A DNA stretch of 23,315 nucleotides from REEB95 sp035632055 (GTDB lineage: Bacteria; Pseudomonadota; Alphaproteobacteria; ATCC43930; CGMCC-115725). Positions 9,089-16,394 of this stretch are shown here, one piece after another; within the stretch, counting starts at the first letter, position 1, and each line of letters opens with the position of its first letter. Location of the stretch: contig DASQHO010000086.1 of the NCBI GenBank assembly GCA_035632055.1, positions 1 to 23,315 on the forward strand, read 5' to 3'. A program made the translations under genes and the position numbers. Under the pieces are notes generated by a model. The model was not told where the DNA came from. It did not search any database and saw only the letters and a list, made by a program, of their open reading frames with translations.

Positions 9089-9985
9089 ATGCAGATCGGA
9101 TTTTGCGGCCTCGGGCGGATGGGTGCGGCCATGGTCGCACGCCTGCTCGATCAAGGTCAGAAGCCCGTCGTCTGGAACCGCAATCCCGACAAGATCAAGC
9201 CGTCGGTAACCAAAGGCGCGCGCGCCGCGCCGACGCCGGCAGCGGTTGCGGCGCAATCCGACATCGTGCTGTCGATCTTGCTCGACGAGCCGGCGGTGCG
9301 CGCGGTCTACGATGGCCAAGACGGTCTGCTGTCGGGGGACGTCAAGGGCAAGCTGTTCGTCGATATGAGCACGGTCGCGCCGACCGTGCCGCAGGACATT
9401 GCGGCCCACGCCCGCGCCAAAGGCGCCGGTTTCCTCGAATGCCCGGTCGGCGGCACGGTCGGGCCGGCGCGCGAAGGCAGGCTGATCGGCATGGTCGGCG
9501 GCGACGCAGCCGATTTCGCCCGCGCCAAGCCGGTTCTCGAACTGCTTTGCCGCAAAGTCGACCATCTCGGGCCCAACGGCGCCGGCGCGGCGATGAAGCT
9601 CGCGATCAACTTGCCGCTATGCATCTATTGGGAAGCGCTCGGCGAAGCGATCGCGCTGACGCGCGACTTCAAGATTCCACCGGCCAAGATGATGGAAATC
9701 TTCGCCGAAAGCTCCGGTGGCATCAACGGCCTCAAGGTGCGCGGACCGGCGGTGGTCAAGACGCTCGAGACCGGCGAGCGGCCGCCGGTCGGATTCACCA
9801 TCGACGGCGTGATCAAGGATATGAACATCATGCTCGATTGGGCCCGGCATCTCGGCATCGAACTGCCGGCGCTCGAACGCGTGCGCACCTCGTATCAGGC
9901 GGCATCGCGTGCCGGCTGGGATCAGGCCGACAATTGCAGCGTGCTGTTCTATCGCCTCGCAGAGGCGCAAAAGGCGGCGCGTTAG
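9089..9985 (+). CDS. NAD(P)-dependent beta-hydroxyacid dehydrogenase family (3-hydroxyisobutyrate dehydrogenase-like)
   Basis: A 298-residue protein of the 3-hydroxyisobutyrate / 6-phosphogluconate dehydrogenase superfamily, which oxidises short beta-hydroxyacids or reduces the matching semialdehydes. The Rossmann loop GLGRMG is at residues 7-12; the substrate loop FLECPVGGTVGPAREG is at 115-130, where many members have FLDAPVSGG; the catalytic lysine is Lys170 in GAAMKLAIN; and KDMNIML (243-249) is the second conserved Lys-Asp segment. The start is fixed by GGGAGG eight bases before ATG at 9089. A TTGACC at 9032-9037 may be a -35, but the -10 is poor. The substrate is unknown (glyoxylate/succinic-semialdehyde reductases share this fold). 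The stop is four bases from the stop of the convergent livM. Confidence 0.9.
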   Translation: MQIGFCGLGRMGAAMVARLLDQGQKPVVWNRNPDKIKPSVTKGARAAPTPAAVAAQSDIVLSILLDEPAVRAVYDGQDGLLSGDVKGKLFVDMSTVAPTVPQDIAAHARAKGAGFLECPVGGTVGPAREGRLIGMVGGDAADFARAKPVLELLCRKVDHLGPNGAGAAMKLAINLPLCIYWEALGEAIALTRDFKIPPAKMMEIFAESSGGINGLKVRGPAVVKTLETGERPPVGFTIDGVIKDMNIMLDWARHLGIELPALERVRTSYQAASRAGWDQADNCSVLFYRLAEAQKAAR

Positions 9986-9989
9986 CGGC

Positions 9990-10988
9990 TCATTCGGCGG
10001 CCTGGGGTGCCGCCGGTGCGGTCGGCCGCCGCGGCCGCGTCCACAGCCGCTCGGCGGTGCCGACGATGCCGCGCGGCATGAAGATGATGAACATGATCAG
10101 CAGGGCGCCGTAAATCGTATTGGCGGCACCGACAAAGTGCGTGCCGAACAATACGCGCAGCCCTTCGGTCAAAAGGATGGTGAAGGCGGCGCCGACTGTC
10201 GGTCCGAGCATGTTGTACATGCCGCCGGCGATCGCGGCGAAGACGATCTCGAGTGAGATGCCGACGCCCGCCATCGCATCGGGACTGAGATACATCAGGT
10301 ATTGGGCGTAAAGCGCGCCGCCTAGGGCGGTGAGACCCGTCGACAGCGCGGTAATCTTGAGTTTCTCGCGCAGCACGTCGACGCCGGCGGCTTCGGCGGC
10401 GTCCTCGTCCTCGGCGACGGCTTCGAGCGCCAGGCGGATCATGCCGCGCTCGACCAAGCGCCAGACCACGAGGCCGATGAGCCATGCGGCCAATGCGACG
10501 ACGTAGAACTCGGCCTTGTTCGGCAGTTGCAGCGCGTACCACGAGCGGCCGACGGTGCGCGGCGTCATGCCAAGCGATCCGCCGGTGACGTCACGCGCGG
10601 CAATGATCACCAGCATTACCACCTGGCCGAGTGCGAGCGTGATCAAAGCGAAATAATGCCCAACCACCTTCTGGCGCGACGACGGATAGCCGACGATCAG
10701 CGCCAGCGCGACCGACAGCGCCATGGCGATCGGAATGCCGAGCCACGGCGTCACGCCGAAATTGTTCCACAGCAGCGTCGGCACATAGGCGCCGACGCCG
10801 AGGAAGGCGCCATGGCCAAGCGAGGTTAGACGGAAGCGGCCCATCAACGCCCACGCGGTGTAGACCAGGCTCCAGATCGCGATCTGCACCGCCAAATGCA
10901 GGAAATAATCCGACAGGAAGAACGGCGCGACGACCACCCCCGCCAACGGCAGGTAAAGGCCGAGCCGCACGTCGCGCGGGACGCTCAT
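9990..10988 (-). CDS. livM: Branched-chain-amino-acid-type ABC transporter permease LivM
   Basis: A 332-residue inner-membrane permease with the hydrophobic segments expected of LivM (for example LGLYLPLAGVVVAPFFL, WLGIPIAMALSVALALIVGY, YFALITLALGQVVMLVIIAA). Family hallmarks are LTSLGHGAFLGVGAYV near the start, DEDAAEAAGVDVLREKLKITALSTGLTALGGALYA, the cytoplasmic coupling region contacting the ATPases, and GMYNMLGPTVGAAFTILLTEGLR. The start ATG at 10988 overlaps the livH stop as ATGA. It is the last gene of the importer operon. The C-terminus carries a basic, Pro/Ala-rich tail (RLWTRPRRPTAPAAPQAAE). Confidence 0.95.
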   Translation of the reverse strand: MSVPRDVRLGLYLPLAGVVVAPFFLSDYFLHLAVQIAIWSLVYTAWALMGRFRLTSLGHGAFLGVGAYVPTLLWNNFGVTPWLGIPIAMALSVALALIVGYPSSRQKVVGHYFALITLALGQVVMLVIIAARDVTGGSLGMTPRTVGRSWYALQLPNKAEFYVVALAAWLIGLVVWRLVERGMIRLALEAVAEDEDAAEAAGVDVLREKLKITALSTGLTALGGALYAQYLMYLSPDAMAGVGISLEIVFAAIAGGMYNMLGPTVGAAFTILLTEGLRVLFGTHFVGAANTIYGALLIMFIIFMPRGIVGTAERLWTRPRRPTAPAAPQAAE

Positions 10989-11839
10989 TTGCCGAGGAAT
11001 CCCTGCGGCCGGATCAGAATCATGACGATGAAGAAGACGAAGGCGAGAACCTCGGCGGCCTCGATCGGAAAATAATATCCGCCGACGGCGATGATCTGGC
11101 TGATGACGAAAGCGGCGATGAAGCCGCCGATCATGTTGCCGAGGCCGCCGAGCACGCAAACCATGAAAGTGATCGGCCCGAAGGTCAGGCCGATGAACGG
11201 GTGCACGTCGTATTGCAGCACCAGCAGGCAGGCGGCGAGGCCGGCAAGGCCGCCGCCGATCGCCGACGTGATGATGTAGATGCGCCGCTCATTGGCGCCC
11301 ATCAGCCCCATCACGTCGCGATCCTGGGCGATGGCGCGAATGGCGGTGCCGAGATAGGTCCGTGCCAGGAACAGGTAGAGACCGACCGCGCCGATCAGCG
11401 CGACGCCGAAGGCGATAAGCCGCGCGAAGCTGATGAAGATGCCGCCGAGCTCGAGCACCGGCAGGCGGATGCCGAGATTGCGGAAATCGGTGCCGAACAG
11501 CAGCGTCGCCAGGCTCTGCAGGAAGAAGAGCAGGCCGCCGGTCGCAAGCAGCTGGTTGATTGGCGCCGAGCCCAGGATCGGCTCGATGACGATGACATGC
11601 ACCAGGAGGCCGAGCAACGTAGCGAAGGCGATGGCCGCGACGCAGGCGAGCAGCAGCGGCCAATGCCAGGCGGTGTAGAGCCAGAAGACCGCGTACATCG
11701 CGGCCATCACCACTTCGGCGTAGCAGATCCACACGACGTCGATGACGCCGAAAATCAGGTTGAGGCCAAGCGACAGCAGCGCTAGCACGCCGCCGAGCAG
11801 CAGCCCGTTGATGATCGCCTCGAGCAGATAAATGTCCAT
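10985..11839 (-). CDS. livH: Branched-chain-amino-acid-type ABC transporter permease LivH
   Basis: A 284-residue permease partner of LivM. It is hydrophobic throughout and begins LLEAIINGLLLGGVLALLSLGLNLIFGVIDVVWICYAEVVM, the LivH N-terminal signature. The coupling region is GTAIRAIAQDRDVMGLMGANERRIYIITSAIGGGLAGLA, and GGLGNMIGGFIAAFVI follows. ATG at 11839 is used here; GTG at 11842 immediately before it is equally possible and would add one residue. It starts a few bases after the livF stop and overlaps livM by ATGA, so it belongs to the same operon. Substrate specificity comes from the binding protein rather than this subunit. Confidence 0.95.
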   Translation of the reverse strand: MDIYLLEAIINGLLLGGVLALLSLGLNLIFGVIDVVWICYAEVVMAAMYAVFWLYTAWHWPLLLACVAAIAFATLLGLLVHVIVIEPILGSAPINQLLATGGLLFFLQSLATLLFGTDFRNLGIRLPVLELGGIFISFARLIAFGVALIGAVGLYLFLARTYLGTAIRAIAQDRDVMGLMGANERRIYIITSAIGGGLAGLAACLLVLQYDVHPFIGLTFGPITFMVCVLGGLGNMIGGFIAAFVISQIIAVGGYYFPIEAAEVLAFVFFIVMILIRPQGFLGK

Positions 11840-11845
11840 CACGCG

Positions 11846-12559
11846 TCAGAGCCCGAGATAGGATCGCTGGATGACAGGATTCTGCTGCAGCGCGGCGGCG
11901 CTGCCGGCGAGCTTGATGCGGCCGGTTTCGAGCAGATAGGCACGGTCGACGACCGCCAGAACCTGACGCACGTTCTGCTCGACGATCAGAACCGTAAAGC
12001 CCTCGGCGCGGATGCGCTTGACCAACTCGAACACCTGCTCGACCACCAGCGGCGCCAGGCCGGCCGACGGCTCGTCCATCAGCAGCAGCTTCGGCTTCGA
12101 CATGAGCGCGCGGCCGATTGCCACCATTTGCTGTTCGCCGCCCGACAGCGTGCCGGCCATCTGGCGACGTCGCTCTCTGAGCCGCGGAAACAGTTCGTAG
12201 ACCCAGGCGACCCGTTCGGCGAACGCGCGGCGCGCGGCTGGCAGATAGGCGCCCATGCGCAAATTCTCTTCGACGGTCAGACGCGGAAACAGACGGCGAT
12301 TCTCCGGCACGTGCGCAATGCCGGCGGCGACCACGCGATAGGCCGGCGCACCGGCCAGCGATTCGCCTTCAAGCAGGATACGGCCCGATTGCGGCCGCAG
12401 CAGGCCCGAGATGACCCGCATCAGCGTCGTCTTCCCGGCGCCGTTCGGCCCGACGACGCCGACCGCCTCGCCATGCTCGACCTCGAGCAAGATGTCGAAC
12501 AGCGCCGCGAACGAGCCATAGCCCGCGCTGACGCCGTCGAGAGTCAGCAGCGCAGCCAT
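11846..12559 (-). CDS. livF: Branched-chain-amino-acid-type ABC transporter ATPase LivF
   Basis: A 237-residue ATPase. Walker A is GPNGAGKTT (residues 37-45), the signature LSGGEQQ (138-144) is canonical, Walker B is LLLMDEP ending at Glu163, and the switch His lies in the IVEQN region, where LivF proteins have Gln. The LivF-type segment IAHVPENRRLFPRLTVEENLRMGAY is present. Its start overlaps the livG stop by one base (TGATG). Together with LivG it powers the LivHM channel from the cytoplasmic side. Confidence 0.95.
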   Translation of the reverse strand: MAALLTLDGVSAGYGSFAALFDILLEVEHGEAVGVVGPNGAGKTTLMRVISGLLRPQSGRILLEGESLAGAPAYRVVAAGIAHVPENRRLFPRLTVEENLRMGAYLPAARRAFAERVAWVYELFPRLRERRRQMAGTLSGGEQQMVAIGRALMSKPKLLLMDEPSAGLAPLVVEQVFELVKRIRAEGFTVLIVEQNVRQVLAVVDRAYLLETGRIKLAGSAAALQQNPVIQRSYLGL

Positions 12560-13281
12560 CAGCGCGACCGGCCGAGATAAACTTCGGCGACGCGCGCATC
12601 CTTGGCGGCGTTCTGCGGCGAGCCTTCGAAGATCAGCTCACCATGGTCGAGAACGATGACGCGGTCGACCACGCGCATCAGAACCCCCATGATGTGCTCG
12701 ACCCAGACGATGGTGATGCCGAGATCGCGGCGGATGCGGCCGAGCATGTCGGCAGCGCGTTCCATTTCGGCATGATCGAGACCGCCGAGGCTTTCGTCCG
12801 CCAGCAGCAACTTGGGCCGCGTCGCGAGAGCGCGCGCCAATTCGAGCTTTTTGAGCTGCGCCGCGCCGAGACCTTCGATTGCCGCTTTGGCATCATGGGG
12901 CAAGCCGACTAGATCGAGCGCTGCGATCGCATGCGCTTCGGCCTCGGCGCGCGAAGTGACTCCGCGGCCGCCGTAGTACGCAGCCAGCATGACGTTCTCG
13001 CGCAAGCCGAGACGCCGGAACGGCCGCGGGATCTGGAAGGTTCGCGCCAAACCCATGCGGCAGATGCGATGCGCCGGCAGGCCGGCAATCTCATGATCTT
13101 CGAACGCGATCGAACCACCGGTCGGCCGCAGCGTGCCGGCGATCAGATTGAAAGTAGTGCTTTTGCCCGAGCCGTTCGGTCCGATCAGGCCGAGAATCTC
13201 GCCTTCGGCGACGTCGAACGACACCCGGTTGACCGCGAGGAAACCATCGAAGCTTTTGCTGATGCCCTTAACCGAAAGCAC
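12559..13281 (-). CDS. livG: Branched-chain-amino-acid-type ABC transporter ATPase LivG, atypical signature
   Basis: A 240-residue ATPase starting at GTG 13281, since the nearest ATG is out of frame. Walker A is GPNGSGKST (residues 34-42), and Walker B KLLLADE ends at Glu163 with Ser in place of the usual Pro. The switch His is H196 (WVEHIM). The segment LARTFQIPRPFRRLGLRENVMLAAYYG is the LivG type. The signature loop reads LGAAQLKKLELARAL (138-152) instead of LSGGQ; E. coli LivG is itself variant (LAYGQQRRLE), but here both the Ser and the Gly positions are changed. The D-loop GGLDHAEME is intact. It is the first ATPase after the binding-protein gene, 69 bases downstream of it. Confidence 0.94.
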   Translation of the reverse strand: MLSVKGISKSFDGFLAVNRVSFDVAEGEILGLIGPNGSGKSTTFNLIAGTLRPTGGSIAFEDHEIAGLPAHRICRMGLARTFQIPRPFRRLGLRENVMLAAYYGGRGVTSRAEAEAHAIAALDLVGLPHDAKAAIEGLGAAQLKKLELARALATRPKLLLADESLGGLDHAEMERAADMLGRIRRDLGITIVWVEHIMGVLMRVVDRVIVLDHGELIFEGSPQNAAKDARVAEVYLGRSR

Positions 13282-13350
13282 GTCGCCATCCGTGGCTGGG
13301 ACACTGAGCCGCGACCGCGGCCTGCGGACGCACGGGAACGGAAACCGGCG

Positions 13351-14679
13351 TCAGGCGGCGTAGGGATTCGATTTCGGCAGCGGCATCACGTCGTCGGCAG
13401 TCTTGATCTTGTCGGGCCAGACAATGGCTTCGACGTTGCCGTAGGCCTGCGTCACGCAAGCCGAGACGCGTTGGTTCTGGCCGGCGAATTCGTCCCCAGG
13501 CGGCGCGAACTTGACGCCGTAGCCCTGGATCGTGCCGCCTTCCGGAATGTCGACTTCGAGCGCCGCCTTGCGGATCGCGTCGGGGTGCGTGCCGCCATAT
13601 TTGGTGATCGCCACCGGCAGCACGTTCTGCAGGAAAATCCAGGTCTGGTTGAAGCCCATTGAGACGTGCGGCGGCACGGCTTCGTTGCCGGTCGCCTTCT
13701 TGTAGCGTTCGACCATGGTCTTGACCAACTGCTCGAGTTCGGGCTTGAGCGCGCCCGGCTTGAGGTTCTGCGCCGAGACCGGATCGACGTTGAGGAAATA
13801 ATCGAGGTCCGAGCCGAACGCCTGCTTGAGTTTGTCGCGCTGGCCGTAGCCGGCGCCGTGGCCGATCAGCATCTTGAATTTAAGGCCGGCCTCGCGCGCC
13901 TGGCGCAGGAACAGCGTGATGTCGGGATTGTAGCCGGTGTGCAGGATGACGTCGGCGTCTGCGCGTTTGAGCTTTGTGACCAGCGACGACAGATCGGATG
14001 TCGTCGCCGAATAGGCCTCGTTCAAGACAATCGGAATGCCGGTTTCCTTGGCATGCACTTCGTCGGCCGCGCCCGTATCGGAACCGTAAGGCCCGTCCTC
14101 GTGGATGATGGCGCATTTGAGCTTGCCGGGTTCGATCTTGAGCTGCGCTTGCGCGTGCTCTTTCAGAAAGGCGATCGCGGCGGCGCCATAGGCATCGGCG
14201 CTGACGCCGGGCCGGAACGTATGGGTCAGGTTCTTGCCCTTCAGCACCTTGGTGGCGACGGCGATGGTGATCCACAGGATCTTCTTTGCCTGCTCCATCT
14301 TCTCGGCCAGCGGCACGGCTTCCGGGCTGGCGTAAATGCCAAGAATGGTGTCGACGTGCTCCTGGCTGATCAGGCGCTCGGCCTCGTTGAGCGCGACTTC
14401 GACCTTGCTCTGCGCATCGCCCTTCACCGGCTCGATCTTGTGCTTGCCGAGCACGCCGCCGCGCTCGTTGACCAGATCGATTGCGATCTGAGTGCCGATC
14501 GAGCCCGGCACCGAGCCGGCGCCGGTGAACGGCCCGGTGAGGTCGTAGAGCACGCCGATGCGGATCGGCGACGATGCGGCCTGGGCCCAGGCGCGGCCGC
14601 CGGCGAGCGGTCCGGCCGCCGCGAGCGCAGCCGTTGCCACGGAATATTTCAGAACCGAACGCCGCGTGGATTTGCTCAT
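13351..14679 (-). CDS. ABC transporter periplasmic substrate-binding protein (Liv/type I fold), Tat-type signal
   Basis: A 442-residue type I periplasmic binding protein. The N-terminus STRRSVLKYSVATAALAAAG has the twin-arginine S-T-R-R-x-hydrophobic pattern, then a hydrophobic core, with a probable cleavage site around AWA-QA (residues ~31-34), so it should be exported folded. The mature part begins PIRIGVLYDLTGPFTGAG, the standard first strand of Liv-type receptors, and continues with TILGIYASPEAVPLAEKMEQ, CAIIHEDGPYGSDTGAADE and DVILHTGYNPDITLFLRQAREAG. GGGAGG precedes ATG 14679. Liv-type receptors bind branched amino acids, amides, urea or aromatic acids. The divergent ring-cleavage dioxygenase makes an aromatic acid plausible here, but only by context. 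Confidence 0.93.
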   Translation of the reverse strand: MSKSTRRSVLKYSVATAALAAAGPLAGGRAWAQAASSPIRIGVLYDLTGPFTGAGSVPGSIGTQIAIDLVNERGGVLGKHKIEPVKGDAQSKVEVALNEAERLISQEHVDTILGIYASPEAVPLAEKMEQAKKILWITIAVATKVLKGKNLTHTFRPGVSADAYGAAAIAFLKEHAQAQLKIEPGKLKCAIIHEDGPYGSDTGAADEVHAKETGIPIVLNEAYSATTSDLSSLVTKLKRADADVILHTGYNPDITLFLRQAREAGLKFKMLIGHGAGYGQRDKLKQAFGSDLDYFLNVDPVSAQNLKPGALKPELEQLVKTMVERYKKATGNEAVPPHVSMGFNQTWIFLQNVLPVAITKYGGTHPDAIRKAALEVDIPEGGTIQGYGVKFAPPGDEFAGQNQRVSACVTQAYGNVEAIVWPDKIKTADDVMPLPKSNPYAA

Positions 14680-14720
14680 GGTGCCTCCCGGAGAGCGACC
14701 GTTGCGATCGCGTTTTCATC

Positions 14721-14736
14721 GGCCGCGGGCGCGGCC
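14721..14736. other. Perfect GC hairpin in the binding-protein gene leader
   Basis: GGCCGC-GGGC-GCGGCC forms a 6-bp perfect stem with a 4-base loop. It lies just downstream of the predicted start of the importer operon transcript and about 40 bases before its ATG. It could affect leader stability or translation; GC-rich sequence makes such hairpins fairly common, so weight is low. Confidence 0.4.
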
Positions 14737-14746
14737 CGTTGCCGGC

Positions 14747-14775
14747 AGTGTTGGGCAAGTCCTGAGGGCTGTCAA
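14747..14775 (-). promoter_or_regulatory. Predicted promoter of the ABC importer operon
   Basis: On the minus strand TTGACA (14775-14770) is a perfect -35, followed after 17 bases by AACACT (14752-14747), a 3-of-6 match to the -10 consensus. Transcription would start near 14740, giving a leader of about 60 bases. The -35 is part of TTGACAGCCC, which recurs in the opposite direction in the promoter of the divergent dioxygenase gene. A weak -10 beside a perfect -35 is compatible with dependence on an activator (inference). Confidence 0.5.
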
Positions 14776-14880
14776 CGCGCGGCGGCCGATCTCAGGCATC
14801 CCACGACGGCTAAAGCGCGGGCGATGAGGCGCGGTGACAATCGCCTGGATTCCAATTGGTTAGCCCCGACTGACGGTTGC

Positions 14881-14909
14881 TTGACAGCCCGGCGAAGCGG
14901 TCCAATATG
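14881..14909 (+). promoter_or_regulatory. Predicted promoter of the bicupin dioxygenase gene
   Basis: TTGACA (14881-14886) is a perfect -35; after 17 bases comes AATATG (14904-14909), a 3-of-6 match to the -10 consensus. Transcription would start near 14916, about 35 bases before the ATG. The element TTGACAGCCC is shared, inverted, with the importer promoter about 105 bases away. An 8-bp palindrome CCAATTGG at 14852-14859 lies just upstream and could be part of an operator. Confidence 0.5.
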
Positions 14910-14950
14910 GCCATCGTCGCGGCGCAGCGCGATTGCAGAGGGCGCAGGAC

Positions 14951-16024
14951 ATGGACAGCACGCGTGCGATGGCGCACACGGTCAATCCGGCGAACGAACG
15001 CGGCCGCGAGGGCTTCTATCAGCGCGCCGGTGGCCAGAATCTGGCGCCGTTGTGGCGTGTGCTTGGCGCGCTCGTCACCGACGAGCCGGTGTCACCGGTC
15101 AAGGCGACGATCTGGAAATACAACGAGGTGCGCCCGTACCTGATGGAGGCGTGCAAGCTGATCACCGCCGCCGAAGCCGAGCGCCGCGTCATGATGCTCG
15201 AGAATCCGGGTCTGCCGGGCCAGTCGCGCATCACCCACAGCCTGTTCGCCGGCCTGCAGATTATTTTACCCGGCGAGATCGCGCCCGCCCACCGCCACGT
15301 CGCGTCGGCACTGCGCTTCATCATCGAAGGCAAGGATGCCTACACCGCCGTCGCCGGCGAGAAGACCTCCATGCTGCCCGGTGATTTCGTCATCACGCCG
15401 TCGATGACCTGGCACGATCACGGCAACGAGGGCAACGGGCCGATGGTGTGGCTCGACGGCCTCGACGTGCCGATCGTCAATCTGATGGATGCGAGCTTCC
15501 GCGACGGTTATCCCGAAGCGAGCCATCCGCTGACCCGGCCGGAAGGCGCCGCCGAAATCGAATACGGCTACAACATGCTGCCGCTCGATCAGGAATTCGG
15601 CGGCCAGACTTCGCCGATCTTCAACTACCCCTATGCGCGCACGCGCGACGGGCTCGAGAAACTACGCCGCTTCCGCAAGCCCGATCCCTATGCCGGATTC
15701 AAGATGAAGTTCATCAATCCGGTGACCGGTGGCTGGGCGATGCCGACGATCTCGACCTGGATGCAACTGGTGCCGAAAGGCTTCAAGACGCAGCCTTACC
15801 GCTCGACCGACAGCACGGTTTTCACCGTGGTCGAGGGCAGCGGCACGAGCACCATTGGCGGGCAGCGCTTCGACTGGCAGGCACACGACATCTTCGTCGC
15901 GCCGAGCTGGCACTTCCAGGAGCACGTGGCGTCGGAAGATGCCGTGTTGTTCGGCTTCTCCGATCGCGTCTGCCAGGAAAAGTTGGGATTCTTCCGCGAG
16001 CAGCGCGGCAACGAAGCGCGATGA
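14951..16024 (+). CDS. Bicupin ring-cleavage dioxygenase, gentisate/salicylate 1,2-dioxygenase family
   Basis: A 357-residue protein of the usual length for gentisate 1,2-dioxygenases, Fe(II) enzymes that open the ring of gentisate, salicylate or 1-hydroxy-2-naphthoate with O2. The N-terminal cupin has the iron ligands His114 and His116 (PAHRHVASALRFIIEG) and the third, His155, in TWHDHGNEG, preceded by LPGDFVITPS. The C-terminal cupin (about 275-340) keeps the fold (FTVVEGSG, FDWQAHDIFVAPSWHFQEHV) but has no HxH pair at the matching place (QPYRSTDS), so it is probably structural, as in several homologues. ATG at 14951 follows GAGGG at a spacing of eight. The substrate cannot be told from sequence; I see no downstream maleylpyruvate isomerase or hydrolase gene. 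Confidence 0.88.
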   Translation: MDSTRAMAHTVNPANERGREGFYQRAGGQNLAPLWRVLGALVTDEPVSPVKATIWKYNEVRPYLMEACKLITAAEAERRVMMLENPGLPGQSRITHSLFAGLQIILPGEIAPAHRHVASALRFIIEGKDAYTAVAGEKTSMLPGDFVITPSMTWHDHGNEGNGPMVWLDGLDVPIVNLMDASFRDGYPEASHPLTRPEGAAEIEYGYNMLPLDQEFGGQTSPIFNYPYARTRDGLEKLRRFRKPDPYAGFKMKFINPVTGGWAMPTISTWMQLVPKGFKTQPYRSTDSTVFTVVEGSGTSTIGGQRFDWQAHDIFVAPSWHFQEHVASEDAVLFGFSDRVCQEKLGFFREQRGNEAR

Positions 16025-16033
16025 CCGAAACGC

Positions 16034-16225
16034 CTACTGGATCGGAACCGGCATCAGGCAGGGAACGCCCGCGGGGCAGGTCGTCCCCTCCGTCTCCATC
16101 CAGCCCCAATTCATCGCGATCCGGTTCTCGATGCGCTGGGCGACCGCCGGCTTGATCGGATGGCTCGCCAGCATCGCCGTGACGACCAGCAAGGCACCCA
16201 GAACATTCCACAACTCGTTCGACAC
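16034..16225 (-). CDS. Small predicted membrane protein, 63 residues
   Basis: Starts at GTG 16225, preceded by GGAG at a spacing of six; an in-frame ATG at 16267 would add 14 poorly constrained residues. Residues ~5-20 (LWNVLGALLVVTAMLA) form one hydrophobic segment. The rest is polar with two cysteines in a CPAGVPC arrangement near the end (residues 50 and 56). No family is recognised. Its stop is about ten bases from the end of the convergent dioxygenase gene. The upstream region holds a 16-bp palindrome and two CtrA-like sites, which supports it being a regulated gene. Expression is unproven. Confidence 0.55.
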   Translation of the reverse strand: MSNELWNVLGALLVVTAMLASHPIKPAVAQRIENRIAMNWGWMETEGTTCPAGVPCLMPVPIQ

Positions 16226-16287
16226 GGTTGGCTCCGATAACGCCCCGGCCGGCACACCGCCGGCCATTGCCGCATTGCCGCCCGGAA

Positions 16288-16303
16288 TAACCGAATTCGG
16301 TTA
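16288..16303. promoter_or_regulatory. 16-bp perfect palindrome, possible operator
   Basis: TAACCGAATTCGGTTA reads identically on both strands. It lies 63 bases upstream of the 63-residue gene's GTG, abutting the first CtrA-like site, where a promoter or early leader would be expected. It could bind a dimeric repressor. No T-run follows, so it is not a typical terminator. Confidence 0.45.
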
Positions 16304-16337
16304 ACCCGCGGTTGAAACGTGCTTAAGCGATCCTTAA
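16301..16337 (-). promoter_or_regulatory. Two tandem CtrA-like sites (TTAA-N7-TTAA)
   Basis: TTAA at 16323-16326 and TTAA at 16334-16337 are separated by exactly seven bases, the CtrA spacing. A second pair, 22 bases (two helical turns) away, reads TCAA-N7-TTAACC on the minus strand (16315-16301), one mismatch from the TTAA-N7-TTAAC consensus and including its final C. Both lie 75-112 bases upstream of the 63-residue gene. TTAA is rare in sequence this GC-rich. Assignment rests on pattern only. Confidence 0.45.
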
Positions 16338-16394
16338 GGCGCAACGGAGAGGCGTGGGGGCAGTTCCGGTGGTGCGACCAGCGGCCGCGGTGGC

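Noticed and set aside
13666..15384. A 572-residue plus-strand open frame across the binding-protein gene and into the dioxygenase gene
   Set aside because: It runs antisense through a clear substrate-binding protein, then out of frame through the dioxygenase. No family features are seen.
16021..16155. A short plus-strand frame overlapping the dioxygenase stop as ATGA (MTETPTGSEP...)
   Set aside because: The 44-residue product is low-complexity Ser/Pro/Arg and lies opposite the more protein-like 63-residue minus-strand frame.
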